From positions 1 to 6,020 of the forward strand of contig DASRCB010000267.1 of the NCBI GenBank assembly GCA_035653295.1: DNA of 6,020 bases. The letters are read 5' to 3'. Position 1 is the first letter of the stretch; every line of letters begins with the position of its first letter. The stretch comes from DASRCB01 sp035653295 (GTDB taxonomy: Bacteria; Acidobacteriota; Terriglobia; Bryobacterales; Bryobacteraceae). This document shows positions 1 through 6,020 of this stretch, one piece after another. Below the pieces are notes generated by a model. It saw nothing but the letters and a program-made list of their open reading frames with translations. It did no database searches and was not told where the DNA came from. The translations under genes and the position numbers were made by a program.

Positions 1-575
1 AGAAGACCTACCGCTCCTTCCGCGCCATGGCCGACTTCACGAGAGCCCTCGAGCTCCTAAGCCGCTACGAATCCCGCTACGAGCGCCAGATGGCAAGGGC
101 GTACAAGACGCTCATGGATTACAACCCGGAAGACGTGCCAAACGAACCTAATCCCGAAATCGAACACGACCCCGCCGACCCGCAACCAATTGACAGCACA
201 CCAGAAATCGAACCCAATAACGGCATAACGGCGCAGCACACAGCGGACCCCGGACCCCGGGCCACGGACCACCATCCCCACGCGATGACCCTTTCGCCCA
301 GCACACCCGAAACCGATCCCAACAACGGCATACCGGCCCAGCACACAGCGGACCCCGGACCCCGGTTCCCGGACCCCGGGTTTTCGGCCCAGCACGCAGC
401 TGACCCCTGGCCCCTGACCCCTGACCCCGTTCTTTCGGACCACGGACCACGGGCCACGGACCACCGCTTTGCGGACCCCCCTGTCACCGCTGAGCAGCCA
501 CGCGCTGACATCCCCGCCACTCCTACTCACTTTTCACTATTGCTCCCATCCGCCCCGAATCCGCATACTGACTGA
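1..575 (+). CDS. Hypothetical protein, C-terminal part, with repeat-built Pro/Asp-rich tail (5'-partial)
   Basis: The reading frame is already open at position 3 (Lys-Thr-Tyr-Arg-Ser-Phe-Arg-Ala) and runs to TGA at 573-575, so the gene begins outside the window. The ATG at 27 is probably an internal methionine. The first ~40 visible residues look helical and charged; the motif LLSRYESRYERQMARAYKTL resembles the C-terminal end of a hypothetical family common in Acidobacteriota, whose members usually carry an 'NALKHGL'-type N-terminus and a late 'LxRYExRxxRxxxRAxxxL' helix (family recalled, not searched). The remaining ~140 residues are low complexity, rich in Pro, Asp, Thr and His, with repeated blocks such as AQHTADPGPR (twice) and GPRATDH (twice). 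This tail is encoded by degenerate 7-bp repeats and is probably disordered. No catalytic motif is visible and the function is unknown. The stop lies 30 bp before the receptor gene start. Confidence 0.72.
   Translation, partial: KTYRSFRAMADFTRALELLSRYESRYERQMARAYKTLMDYNPEDVPNEPNPEIEHDPADPQPIDSTPEIEPNNGITAQHTADPGPRATDHHPHAMTLSPSTPETDPNNGIPAQHTADPGPRFPDPGFSAQHAADPWPLTPDPVLSDHGPRATDHRFADPPVTAEQPRADIPATPTHFSLLLPSAPNPHTD
194..365 (+). repeat. Imperfect direct duplication, 105-bp period
   Basis: Positions 194-260 and 299-365 are two 67-bp copies that I count as differing at six positions (about 91% identical). The offset is 105 bp, which is 35 codons and also 15 heptads, so the copies are in frame with each other and in phase with the 7-bp repeats at their right ends. 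They encode STPEIEPNNGITAQHTADPGPR and the variant with ETDPNNGIPAQHTADPGPR. A shorter third trace (CGGCCCAGCAC then GCAGCTGACCCC) begins at 385. The pattern looks like segmental duplication inside the protein tail. Confidence 0.85.
244..478 (+). repeat. Degenerate heptanucleotide tandem repeats (CGGACCM / CTGACCC)
   Basis: Clusters of 7-bp units can be read directly. Positions 244-271 hold four units (CGGACCC twice, CGGGCCA, CGGACCA). Positions 349-383 hold five (CGGACCC twice, CGGTTCC, CGGACCC, CGGGTTT). Positions 400-427 hold four (CTGACCC, CTGGCCC, CTGACCC twice). Positions 436-463 hold four (CGGACCA twice, CGGGCCA, CGGACCA). A lone CGGACCC sits at 472-478. The 16-bp string CGGGCCACGGACCACC occurs at both 258 and 450. 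Phase is shared by the first two clusters and shifts between the later ones. Because 7 is not a multiple of 3, tandem units cycle through all frames, giving peptide blocks such as TADPGPR and SDHGPRATDH. The repeats lie wholly within the tail of the first gene. Confidence 0.85.
540..569 (+). promoter_or_regulatory. Weak candidate promoter for the TonB-dependent receptor gene
   Basis: TTGCTC at 540-545 and CATACT at 564-569, separated by 18 bp, match the sigma-70 boxes at only 3 of 6 and 4 of 6 positions. They lie in the locally less GC-rich end of the preceding gene, about 37 bp before the receptor ATG. The 30-bp gap between the genes has little room for a promoter, so the receptor is either read from inside the upstream gene's 3' end or co-transcribed with it. 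This is a guess from consensus only. Confidence 0.2.
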
Positions 576-584
576 AACCTGCTC

Positions 585-591
585 AGGGGGA
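585..591 (+). promoter_or_regulatory. Possible ribosome binding site of the receptor gene
   Basis: AGGGGGA lies 14 bases before the ATG at 606. The purine run fits a Shine-Dalgarno sequence but the spacing is longer than usual. The start is supported mainly by the signal peptide that follows directly. Confidence 0.35.
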
Positions 592-605
592 CATTCGCTT
601 ACCTC

Positions 606-3600
606 ATGTTTAAGACTGCTTTGCTCTTCGTGTGCCTGTGCGCGTTCGTGAAAGCTCAGGATCCCATTGGCACGCTCGAGGGACAGATCACCGACCCGTC
701 CGCCGCCGCCGTAACCGGCGCCGAGGTCAGTGTCCACAACGCGCAGACCGGGCTGACCCGTACCCTGCGCTCGGCCCGCGATGGCGCATATCACTTCGCC
801 AATCTGCCTGTCGGCGATTACACCCTCGAAGTGCGCGCCGACGGCTTCGCGCCATACAACGCGCCCGCCATTCGCATCGATATCGGCAAAGTCGTTACTC
901 TCCCCGTCGAACTCCAGGTCGCCAGCGCGCATAACGAGGTCAGTGTCATTGGCGAAGCGGTCATGGTCGACACCAGCCAGACCCTCGGCAACGTTGTCTC
1001 CGAGCAGCAGGCCCGCGATCTCCCGCTGAACGGCCGCGACCTGACGCAACTCGGTCTGCTCCAGCCGGGCGTGGCGCCCATGACCACCGGACTCGCCCAG
1101 GCCGGTGGCATCGCCCGCAGCGGCCAGGCGTATGCCGTGAACGGCGAGCGGCCCGAATCGAATAATTACCTGCTCGATGGCGCCACCAACGTCGATGCCG
1201 TCAATGGCGGCTATGCGCTCCGCGTCCCTGTCGATGCCGTAAACGAGTTCCGCATCCTCACCCTGAATGCGCCGGCCGAATACGGCGACACCAGCGGCGC
1301 CACCACCTCCATGGTGACCAAGTCCGGCGGCAACAGCTTCCACGGTGATGTCTACGAGTTCCTGCGCAATAACGCGTTCGACGCGCGCAACTTCTTCGCC
1401 GCTGAGACCGAGCCGCTGCACCGCAACCAGTTCGGCGGCACGCTCGGCGGCCCCATCCGCCGCGACAAGGATTTCTTCTTCGCTTATTACGAAGGCCAGC
1501 GCGACACCGAGGGCAAAACCCAGGCGGCCATCGTCCCGACCGCGCGGGAGCGCACCGGCGATTTTTCCGATCTCATTGATCCGCGCACCGGCCAGCCCGC
1601 GCCGCTGATCAACGAGTTCACCGGCCAGCCCTTCCCAAACAACCAGATCCCAGGCTTCATGCTCAATCCGATTGCAGTGAAGGCAGCGCAGCTCTATCCC
1701 TTGCCAAACATCGGGCCTTCCGTGTTCGAGTCCACACAGATCGGCTCGAATGATTACGATCAGGGTGGCTTCCGCCTCGATCATTACTTCAGCAGCAGCG
1801 ATCAGATCGCCGCGCGCTTCGCCACCTCCTCGCTGCATGAGTTCGATCCCCTGCCGATCGCCGGCGCAGGCGTGCCTGGATTCCCGGTCACCGACGACAT
1901 CCGCACCAACTCGGCCACCATCTCTGACGTGCATCTCATCTCGCCGCAGACCGTCCAAACGGCGCGCGTGTCCTTCTTCCGTAATGTTTTTCTGAACGGC
2001 CAGGCTCAGAATCACACCCCCGGCTCGGACCTCGGATTCCAGTACCAGCCCACGCTCGGCCTGAATACCGGAGTGCCGTATCTCATCGTCAGCGGCTACG
2101 CATCGCTCGGCAATCCGATCACCGGTCCGCAGGACACGTATCAGAACGACTACCAGGGCTCATACTCGGTCGCCATGACGCGCGGCCGCCACAACCTCAA
2201 GCTCGGCGCCGACGTGGACCGGCAGCAGATCAATGTGCTGTTCGGCATCGCCACCAACGGGTTCTTCGTCTTCGCACCGTTCCCGGCTAGCGATTCCTTC
2301 GCCAGTTTCCTGCTCGGCCAGCCGGTGGTCTTCTTCCAGGGCGGCGGGCAGTTCGATCGCGGTCTTCGCAAATGGATCGCGGCCGGATACGCGCAGGATG
2401 AATGGCGCGTCACCCCGCACCTGACGCTGAACTACGGCCTGCGATATGAGGTGAACACGCCTTACACCGAGATCCGCAACCGGCTGAACGCGTGGGCGCC
2501 CGGCCAGCAGTCGACGGTTTACCCCGGCGCACCGGCCGGCCTGCTCTTCCCCGGCGACAAGGGCGTCCCTTCCGGAATCGCGCCAGTGGACTATCACGAG
2601 TTCATGCCGCGCGTCGGCTTTGCATGGGATCCGTTCGGCGACAATCGGACCACCATCCGCGCCGGTTACGGTATCTTTTACGACGGATACACCAATGGCA
2701 CCGGCGGTCCGCTCCAGGCCGCCGTCAGCGCGCTGCCGTGGACCGAGGCGCTGCAGATGCCCGGTCCGGGATTCAATCTCGCGAACCCCTACGGCAGCAG
2801 CGCGCCGCCGTTCGGCGCCCAGACCTTCGTCGCGCCCGCGACCATCCTGACCGTGCAATCAGGCATGCGCCCGCCCTATTCCCAGAACTGGAACTTCTCC
2901 ATCGAGCGCGTGCTTGCCCGCGATTATCTGCTCGACGTCCGTTATGTCGGCAATAAAGGCACGCACCTGCCGCGCTTCATCGAGGCGAATCCTCAGGTCT
3001 ATAACCCCGCTACCGGCCAGGCCCCACGCCTGTACTCGCATTGCAATGCCGCCGGCCTGTGCGATTACGGCTCTGTCGGTCTGCTGGCCGACGACTCCAG
3101 TTCGACTTACCACGCGCTCGAAGTGGCCTTCTCGCGCCAGTATTCTCACGGGCTGAGCTTCCTCGCCTCTTACTGGTATTCGAAGAGCCTCGACTACATC
3201 TCCACGCTGAACGTCGCCGGCTCCGCGCCGACGCTGGTCGCCGGCGAAAACGACCTGGCGCAGAACCCCTTCGATCTGCGCGCCGAGCACGGGCCCTCGT
3301 TGTTCGACGCCACCCACCGCTTCGTGTTCAGCGGCACATACCTGCTGCCGCGCTGGAACGCCGCCCCGCGCGCTGCCGGCTTCGTCATCAATGGATGGCA
3401 GCTCAATACCATCACCACACTGTCCACCGGCACACCGTTCACGGTTTACGACAGCGCCAACGTGTCCCAGCAGGGCAGCGCTCCGGAGATCAGCGGCTTT
3501 TACTCCAGCCGGCCGGATCTGATCTCCAATCCCAACAACGGACCGCACACGCCGAACCAGTGGGTGAGCCGCGCCGCGTTCCTCCAGCTGGATCCCGTCG

Positions 3601-3857
3601 CCCAGGCCGGTCAGTTTGGCAACGAAGGCCGCAACGTCGTGCGTGGGCCCGGCATCGAGGATGTGGACCTGTCGCTGTTCAAGAACTTCAGCCTCGGCGA
3701 GACCCGCCGTATCCAGTTCCGCGCCGAGTGCTTCAATCTCCTGAACCACGCCAACTTCGGTCTGCCCGAGAACGACCTCCAGTCGCCCGCGTTCGGTCAG
3801 ATCCTTCAGGCCGGACCGCCGAGGCTCCTGCAGCTGGCCCTCAAGCTGGTCTTCTGA
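606..3857 (+). CDS. TonB-dependent outer-membrane receptor, Oar/SusC-like, with carboxypeptidase-regulatory-like domain
   Basis: Complete 1083-residue protein, a normal length for the large acidobacterial TonB-dependent receptors. Residues 1-17 (MFKTALLFVCLCAFVKA, then QDP) form a Sec signal peptide with an A-x-A-like cleavage site, which supports the ATG at 606. Residues ~20-105 are a Cna-B/carboxypeptidase-regulatory-like beta-sandwich (GTLEGQITDPSAAAVTGAEV, DGAYHFANLPVGDYTLEV, ADGF). The plug follows: LPLNGR at 139-144, VNGERPESNNYLLDG at 178-192, AEYGDTSGA, and VTKSGGNSFHG at 237-247, then NAFDARNFF and RNQFGGTLGGPI. The rest is a beta-barrel ending in the hallmark FRAECFNLLNHANFG (1038-1052) and a final strand LALKLVF whose terminal Phe fits BAM recognition. 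The family imports large ligands (glycans, peptides, siderophores) using TonB-ExbBD energy; the substrate here cannot be told. No SusD-like partner is visible. Two cysteines (813 and 819) may form a disulfide in an external loop. Confidence 0.95.
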   Translation: MFKTALLFVCLCAFVKAQDPIGTLEGQITDPSAAAVTGAEVSVHNAQTGLTRTLRSARDGAYHFANLPVGDYTLEVRADGFAPYNAPAIRIDIGKVVTLPVELQVASAHNEVSVIGEAVMVDTSQTLGNVVSEQQARDLPLNGRDLTQLGLLQPGVAPMTTGLAQAGGIARSGQAYAVNGERPESNNYLLDGATNVDAVNGGYALRVPVDAVNEFRILTLNAPAEYGDTSGATTSMVTKSGGNSFHGDVYEFLRNNAFDARNFFAAETEPLHRNQFGGTLGGPIRRDKDFFFAYYEGQRDTEGKTQAAIVPTARERTGDFSDLIDPRTGQPAPLINEFTGQPFPNNQIPGFMLNPIAVKAAQLYPLPNIGPSVFESTQIGSNDYDQGGFRLDHYFSSSDQIAARFATSSLHEFDPLPIAGAGVPGFPVTDDIRTNSATISDVHLISPQTVQTARVSFFRNVFLNGQAQNHTPGSDLGFQYQPTLGLNTGVPYLIVSGYASLGNPITGPQDTYQNDYQGSYSVAMTRGRHNLKLGADVDRQQINVLFGIATNGFFVFAPFPASDSFASFLLGQPVVFFQGGGQFDRGLRKWIAAGYAQDEWRVTPHLTLNYGLRYEVNTPYTEIRNRLNAWAPGQQSTVYPGAPAGLLFPGDKGVPSGIAPVDYHEFMPRVGFAWDPFGDNRTTIRAGYGIFYDGYTNGTGGPLQAAVSALPWTEALQMPGPGFNLANPYGSSAPPFGAQTFVAPATILTVQSGMRPPYSQNWNFSIERVLARDYLLDVRYVGNKGTHLPRFIEANPQVYNPATGQAPRLYSHCNAAGLCDYGSVGLLADDSSSTYHALEVAFSRQYSHGLSFLASYWYSKSLDYISTLNVAGSAPTLVAGENDLAQNPFDLRAEHGPSLFDATHRFVFSGTYLLPRWNAAPRAAGFVINGWQLNTITTLSTGTPFTVYDSANVSQQGSAPEISGFYSSRPDLISNPNNGPHTPNQWVSRAAFLQLDPVAQAGQFGNEGRNVVRGPGIEDVDLSLFKNFSLGETRRIQFRAECFNLLNHANFGLPENDLQSPAFGQILQAGPPRLLQLALKLVF

Positions 3858-5130
3858 TTTGTGGGGCAGGGCTCCAGTCCTGCGGCGGGCGTGCACGCCC
3901 GCCTGCGACCCACACCAGGAACCAGCCTGCGCACAGAGTGCTGATCCAGAGAATCGGGTACCGATAGCGTACATCGCTCACCACGATGTAATAGGGAATC
4001 GGGTACAAGGCTAAGGCCACGGCAAAATAACGCGCCACCGCGGTCCTCGACCGCAGCAGGACAACGAGACCTGGAATCGACAGCGCCGTCGCCAGCCAGA
4101 CCGCAACCGCGCAGTAGAGCGGACCAAACGGCGGCGGAAACCAGAATTGCACGACCCTCATCGACGTGAGGCGCGCGAACGCAGTCGGATGGCCATGGAC
4201 CCAGCCCAGAAAATCCGCGGTCCGCTGGCGATCGTATTTCGCCTCGCCCATCTGCTTGACCAGCCGCAGCTCATGCTGGCTCTTGTTGGGGTGCAGCGAA
4301 TCGTAGCAGCCGTTGACGATGCTGTACCCAAGGCTCGCCTGGGCGCAGTCGTTGTTCGAGGCATAGGCGGTCATGCCGAAGTTGTCCTTGAGCGAGAACG
4401 TCCCCAGCACGGCCTCATTTCGTAGCAGCCACGGGACTGCAACAATGGCCGCCATGAGCGCCCATGCGGCGGCACAGGAAAATCGGATCGCTTTATGCAA
4501 CAGCAGATACACGACCCACGGAGCCGTAATCAGCGCCGTCGCCGGATTCATCAGCAGCAGGACTCCGGCCATCGCTCCGCTGAGGAGACTCCCGCGCAAC
4601 CCAGGCGCCTCCGAGGCGATAAAGAAGAGCATCAGCACGCAACACGTGTACGGAGCATCCCACTGCGGCATCATGCGGAACGCGAGCGCCGACAACAGCC
4701 CCGCCACCACCCCCGGCCGCACATCCCGGAAGAACACCTGCGATACGCGCGGCAGCAGCGCCGCGGCGCCTGCCTGCGCCAGCATCCCCGATATGGTCGC
4801 GACTCTTTCGAATGCGCCGCCGTCACCGAGCAGCTTCATCAGCGCGGCAAAAAACAACGGAATCACCGGCGGAATAACGGCCGTCGGACCAGACTCGCCC
4901 GCCTGGTAAGGGTGGCCGAAAACGCCCGTTCGCGCCAGTTCCCGCGCGATCGCCACCGGCTCCCAGCCCGCTCCGAATCCGAACGAGCCCGGAAACAGCA
5001 GAATCTGGCAGAGCGCCGACGTGAGCGCCATCAGGAAGATGCGGCGGGGCGGGAACGCATCTACAAGACCGCCGAGTATCCCTGTCCCGGCAGCCCGGAC
5101 CGGTACGGACGTAGCTGTTGCCACAGACAT
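3841..5130 (-). CDS. Multi-pass membrane glycosyltransferase-like protein (GT39/ArnT/PMT type)
   Basis: I chose the ATG at 5130 (429 residues, MSVATATSVPV). An in-frame ATG at 5202 would add 24 polar, Gly/Arg-rich residues and leave only 12 bp to the divergent gene. About nine or ten hydrophobic segments are visible, including ~residues 30-53, 87-102, 183-212, 218-236, 340-358 and 374-408. Features typical of dolichyl-phosphate-mannose-type glycosyltransferases are an acidic residue after the first membrane helix (WEPVAIARELARTGVFG, Glu at 57), GPTAVIPPVIPLFFAALMKLLG (81 onward), RNEAVLGTFSLKDNFG (237 onward) followed by an Asn-Asn pair, HP and GExxY in the large loop, and a C-terminal DVRYRYPILW (386-395). 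Such proteins move a sugar from a polyprenyl-phosphate donor to a lipid or protein on the outer face of the inner membrane; the acceptor here is unknown. The final residues (GGRARPPQDWSPAPQIRRPA) are polar and come from the double hairpin and nearby DNA. The last 17 bp overlap the receptor gene. Confidence 0.82.
   Translation of the reverse strand: MSVATATSVPVRAAGTGILGGLVDAFPPRRIFLMALTSALCQILLFPGSFGFGAGWEPVAIARELARTGVFGHPYQAGESGPTAVIPPVIPLFFAALMKLLGDGGAFERVATISGMLAQAGAAALLPRVSQVFFRDVRPGVVAGLLSALAFRMMPQWDAPYTCCVLMLFFIASEAPGLRGSLLSGAMAGVLLLMNPATALITAPWVVYLLLHKAIRFSCAAAWALMAAIVAVPWLLRNEAVLGTFSLKDNFGMTAYASNNDCAQASLGYSIVNGCYDSLHPNKSQHELRLVKQMGEAKYDRQRTADFLGWVHGHPTAFARLTSMRVVQFWFPPPFGPLYCAVAVWLATALSIPGLVVLLRSRTAVARYFAVALALYPIPYYIVVSDVRYRYPILWISTLCAGWFLVWVAGGRARPPQDWSPAPQIRRPA
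3866..3903. repeat. Two abutting hairpins at the convergent gene junction
   Basis: Hairpin A (3866-3883) pairs GCAGG with CCTGC around GCTCCAGT; a G-U pair can extend the stem. Hairpin B (3884-3903) is a perfect 20-bp palindrome centred on GTGCAC (left half GGCGGGCGTG). The two touch without a spacer. They begin 8 bp after the receptor stop and lie inside the last codons of the minus-strand gene, where hairpin B encodes GGRARPP. No T-run follows on the plus strand, so a classic intrinsic terminator is not shown, though the structure could slow polymerase or protect the receptor mRNA 3' end. The layout also resembles dispersed palindromic elements at gene ends in this kind of genome (recalled, not searched). 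Confidence 0.7.
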
Positions 5131-5214
5131 GCATCGTCCGGACCGGCCCGGCGCTTTAACCGCCGCGCCGGAACTCTCGGGAAGGCCCCGGTGTCTACCC
5201 ATGCGGAGAAAGCC
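5131..5214. other. Divergent intergenic region
   Basis: These 84 bp separate the proposed starts of the minus-strand glycosyltransferase-like gene and the plus-strand TPR gene, so promoters for both should lie here or just inside the coding starts. I see no convincing -35/-10 pair on either strand. An 8-bp palindrome GTCCGGAC sits at 5136-5143, just before the minus-strand start, but it is too short and GC-rich to call an operator. If the ATG at 5202 were used instead, most of this region would be coding. Confidence 0.45.
5205..5210 (+). promoter_or_regulatory. Ribosome binding site of the TPR gene
   Basis: GGAGAA, with its GGAG core at 5205-5208, lies six bases before the ATG at 5215, which is ideal spacing. 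This decides the start in favour of 5215 over the in-frame ATG at 5230 and the out-of-frame ATG at 5201. Confidence 0.7.
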
Positions 5215-6020
5215 ATGCTGATTCCATCGATGATCGTGATCCTCGCGTTTGCCGACTCCTCATCGGACTCGAGCGCCGCGGCGGATCGAGCCCGCCAGGC
5301 CTGGGCGCGCCAGCAGTATGCGGAGGCTCAGGCCGGGTTTCATACTGCCGCCGAAGATGCGCGCGCCGCCGCCAACGATTCGGCTGCACTCGAATACACG
5401 CGCCTCGAAGCCGCCGTCCAGCGCGATTCCGGGAACGCCGCAGCCGCCGAGGTGCTGCTTGCCGGTACCGGGGGCGACTTCGCCAAAGCGCACGGGGAGA
5501 ATGCGCCGGAACTGGCCGCGATCTGGGAGGACATGGCGCTCCTCGAACGCTTCCAGGGACATCCCGAAGCCGCTGCTCCGCTGCTCGAAAAAGCGATCGC
5601 CATCCGTGAGCCCCATCCGGATCCGGCGCTGGCGCGCGATATCACCGCGGAGGCCATGCTTCAGGGCCAGCTGGGCCATCACGATCTCGTCATCGATCTG
5701 CTGAAACATGCCGTGGCGGTGTGGGATACCGCCAGCCCGGGGGACCCGCAGTCTCTTGCTGCGCTTGATGCGCTCGCCGCGGCGTACCGCGACCAGTCTC
5801 GCTACGACGACGCCGAGCCCCTGCTCGAGCGCTCGCTGTGTATGCGCGAGGCGCTGTTCGGTCCCGACAGCGCCGACCTCATCTCGGCCGTGGACTCCCT
5901 CGCTTACGTCCAGTTCGGGCGTGGCAGGCTCCCCGAGGCGGAAGCGCTGTACGACCGCCTGCTCGCACTGTGGCAGAAGAACGCCGCGCCGAATCACCCC
6001 ATGGTGGCGCTCACTCTGGA
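5215..6020 (+). CDS. TPR-repeat protein (3'-partial)
   Basis: The frame is open from the ATG at 5215 to the right edge (268 full codons plus two bases), so the C-terminus is missing. Residues 1-13 (MLIPSMIVILAFA) are hydrophobic and followed by a polar Ser/Asp stretch. This could be a short signal sequence, but it lacks the usual positive N-terminal charge. From ~25 the sequence is helical and Ala-rich. Tetratricopeptide-type units of about 40 residues follow at ~98-134, ~140-175 (degenerate), ~178-216 and ~220-258. They show the usual small-residue pattern, for example LAAAYRDQSRYDDAEPLLERSLCMREALFGPDSADL and LAYVQFGRGRLPEAEALYDRLLALW. The spacing with GPDSADL and APNHPMVAL between units fits the kinesin-light-chain-like TPR_12 type. 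These are protein-interaction scaffolds; no enzymatic domain is seen in the visible part. The partner and cell location are unknown. Confidence 0.85.
   Translation, partial: MLIPSMIVILAFADSSSDSSAAADRARQAWARQQYAEAQAGFHTAAEDARAAANDSAALEYTRLEAAVQRDSGNAAAAEVLLAGTGGDFAKAHGENAPELAAIWEDMALLERFQGHPEAAAPLLEKAIAIREPHPDPALARDITAEAMLQGQLGHHDLVIDLLKHAVAVWDTASPGDPQSLAALDALAAAYRDQSRYDDAEPLLERSLCMREALFGPDSADLISAVDSLAYVQFGRGRLPEAEALYDRLLALWQKNAAPNHPMVALTL

Noticed and set aside
244..478. CRISPR array
   Set aside because: Repeat units are 7 bp with no unique spacers of constant length, and there are no cas genes nearby.
57..530. Several minus-strand open frames across the repeat tail, encoding SVVRGPW-like peptides
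   Set aside because: CGGACCM heptads have no stop codon in any of the six frames, so such open frames arise automatically.
537..2015. Long minus-strand open frame (492 codons) opposite the receptor gene
   Set aside because: It lies antisense to the signal peptide, regulatory domain and plug of a clearly real protein. Its translation has no recognisable domain and reflects the codon bias of GC-rich DNA.
3884..3903. Intrinsic terminator for the receptor gene
   Set aside because: The hairpin is strong but no T-run follows on the plus strand, so termination is possible but not shown. I list it as a repeat instead.
2859..3974. Minus-strand open frame (371 codons) opposite the receptor barrel
   Set aside because: It is antisense to conserved barrel sequence, overlaps the end of the glycosyltransferase gene on the same strand, and shows no domain.
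5095..5146. Direct repeat of CCGGACCGG at 5095 and 5138 as an operator
   Set aside because: Nine bases of pure GC-rich sequence recurring 43 bp apart is easily chance in this DNA.
5260..5997. Minus-strand open frame of 245 codons opposite the TPR gene
   Set aside because: The plus strand has a good ribosome binding site, an ATG and recognisable TPR repeats, whereas the minus frame has no domain.

Overview
The window most resembles chromosome of an Acidobacteriota member, probably of the Bryobacter/Solibacter kind. The DNA is GC-rich. It carries a large SusC/Oar-like TonB-dependent receptor with an N-terminal carboxypeptidase-regulatory-like domain, a gene type greatly expanded in that phylum. 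Next to it are a GT39-like membrane protein and a TPR protein, both common there. The assignment rests on protein style and on remembered family patterns, not on a database search.

Layout, left to right. (1) Positions 1-575, plus strand: the 3' part of a gene that starts outside the window. Its short conserved helical stretch is followed by a long Pro/Asp-rich tail built from heptanucleotide repeats and a 105-bp-period duplication. (2) 606-3857, plus strand: a complete 1083-residue TonB-dependent outer-membrane receptor with signal peptide, carboxypeptidase-regulatory-like domain, plug and beta-barrel. (3) 3841-5130 (upstream alternative start 5202), minus strand: a multi-pass membrane glycosyltransferase-like protein. 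It converges on the receptor gene and overlaps it tail to tail by 17 bp. A tandem double hairpin at 3866-3903 lies just past the receptor stop and inside the 3' end of this gene. (4) 5215 to the right edge, plus strand: the 5' part of a TPR-repeat protein, with a good ribosome binding site and a possible short signal sequence. It is divergent from the glycosyltransferase gene.

No pathway clearly joins these genes. The orientations (plus, plus, minus, plus) allow at most the first two to be co-transcribed, across a 30-bp gap. No RNA genes, CRISPR arrays, insertion sequences or phage genes were recognised. The most unusual material is in the DNA rather than the proteins: the heptad-repeat tail that stays open in frame, and the abutting hairpins that form the end of the glycosyltransferase gene. 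I see no convincing new multi-gene system here.
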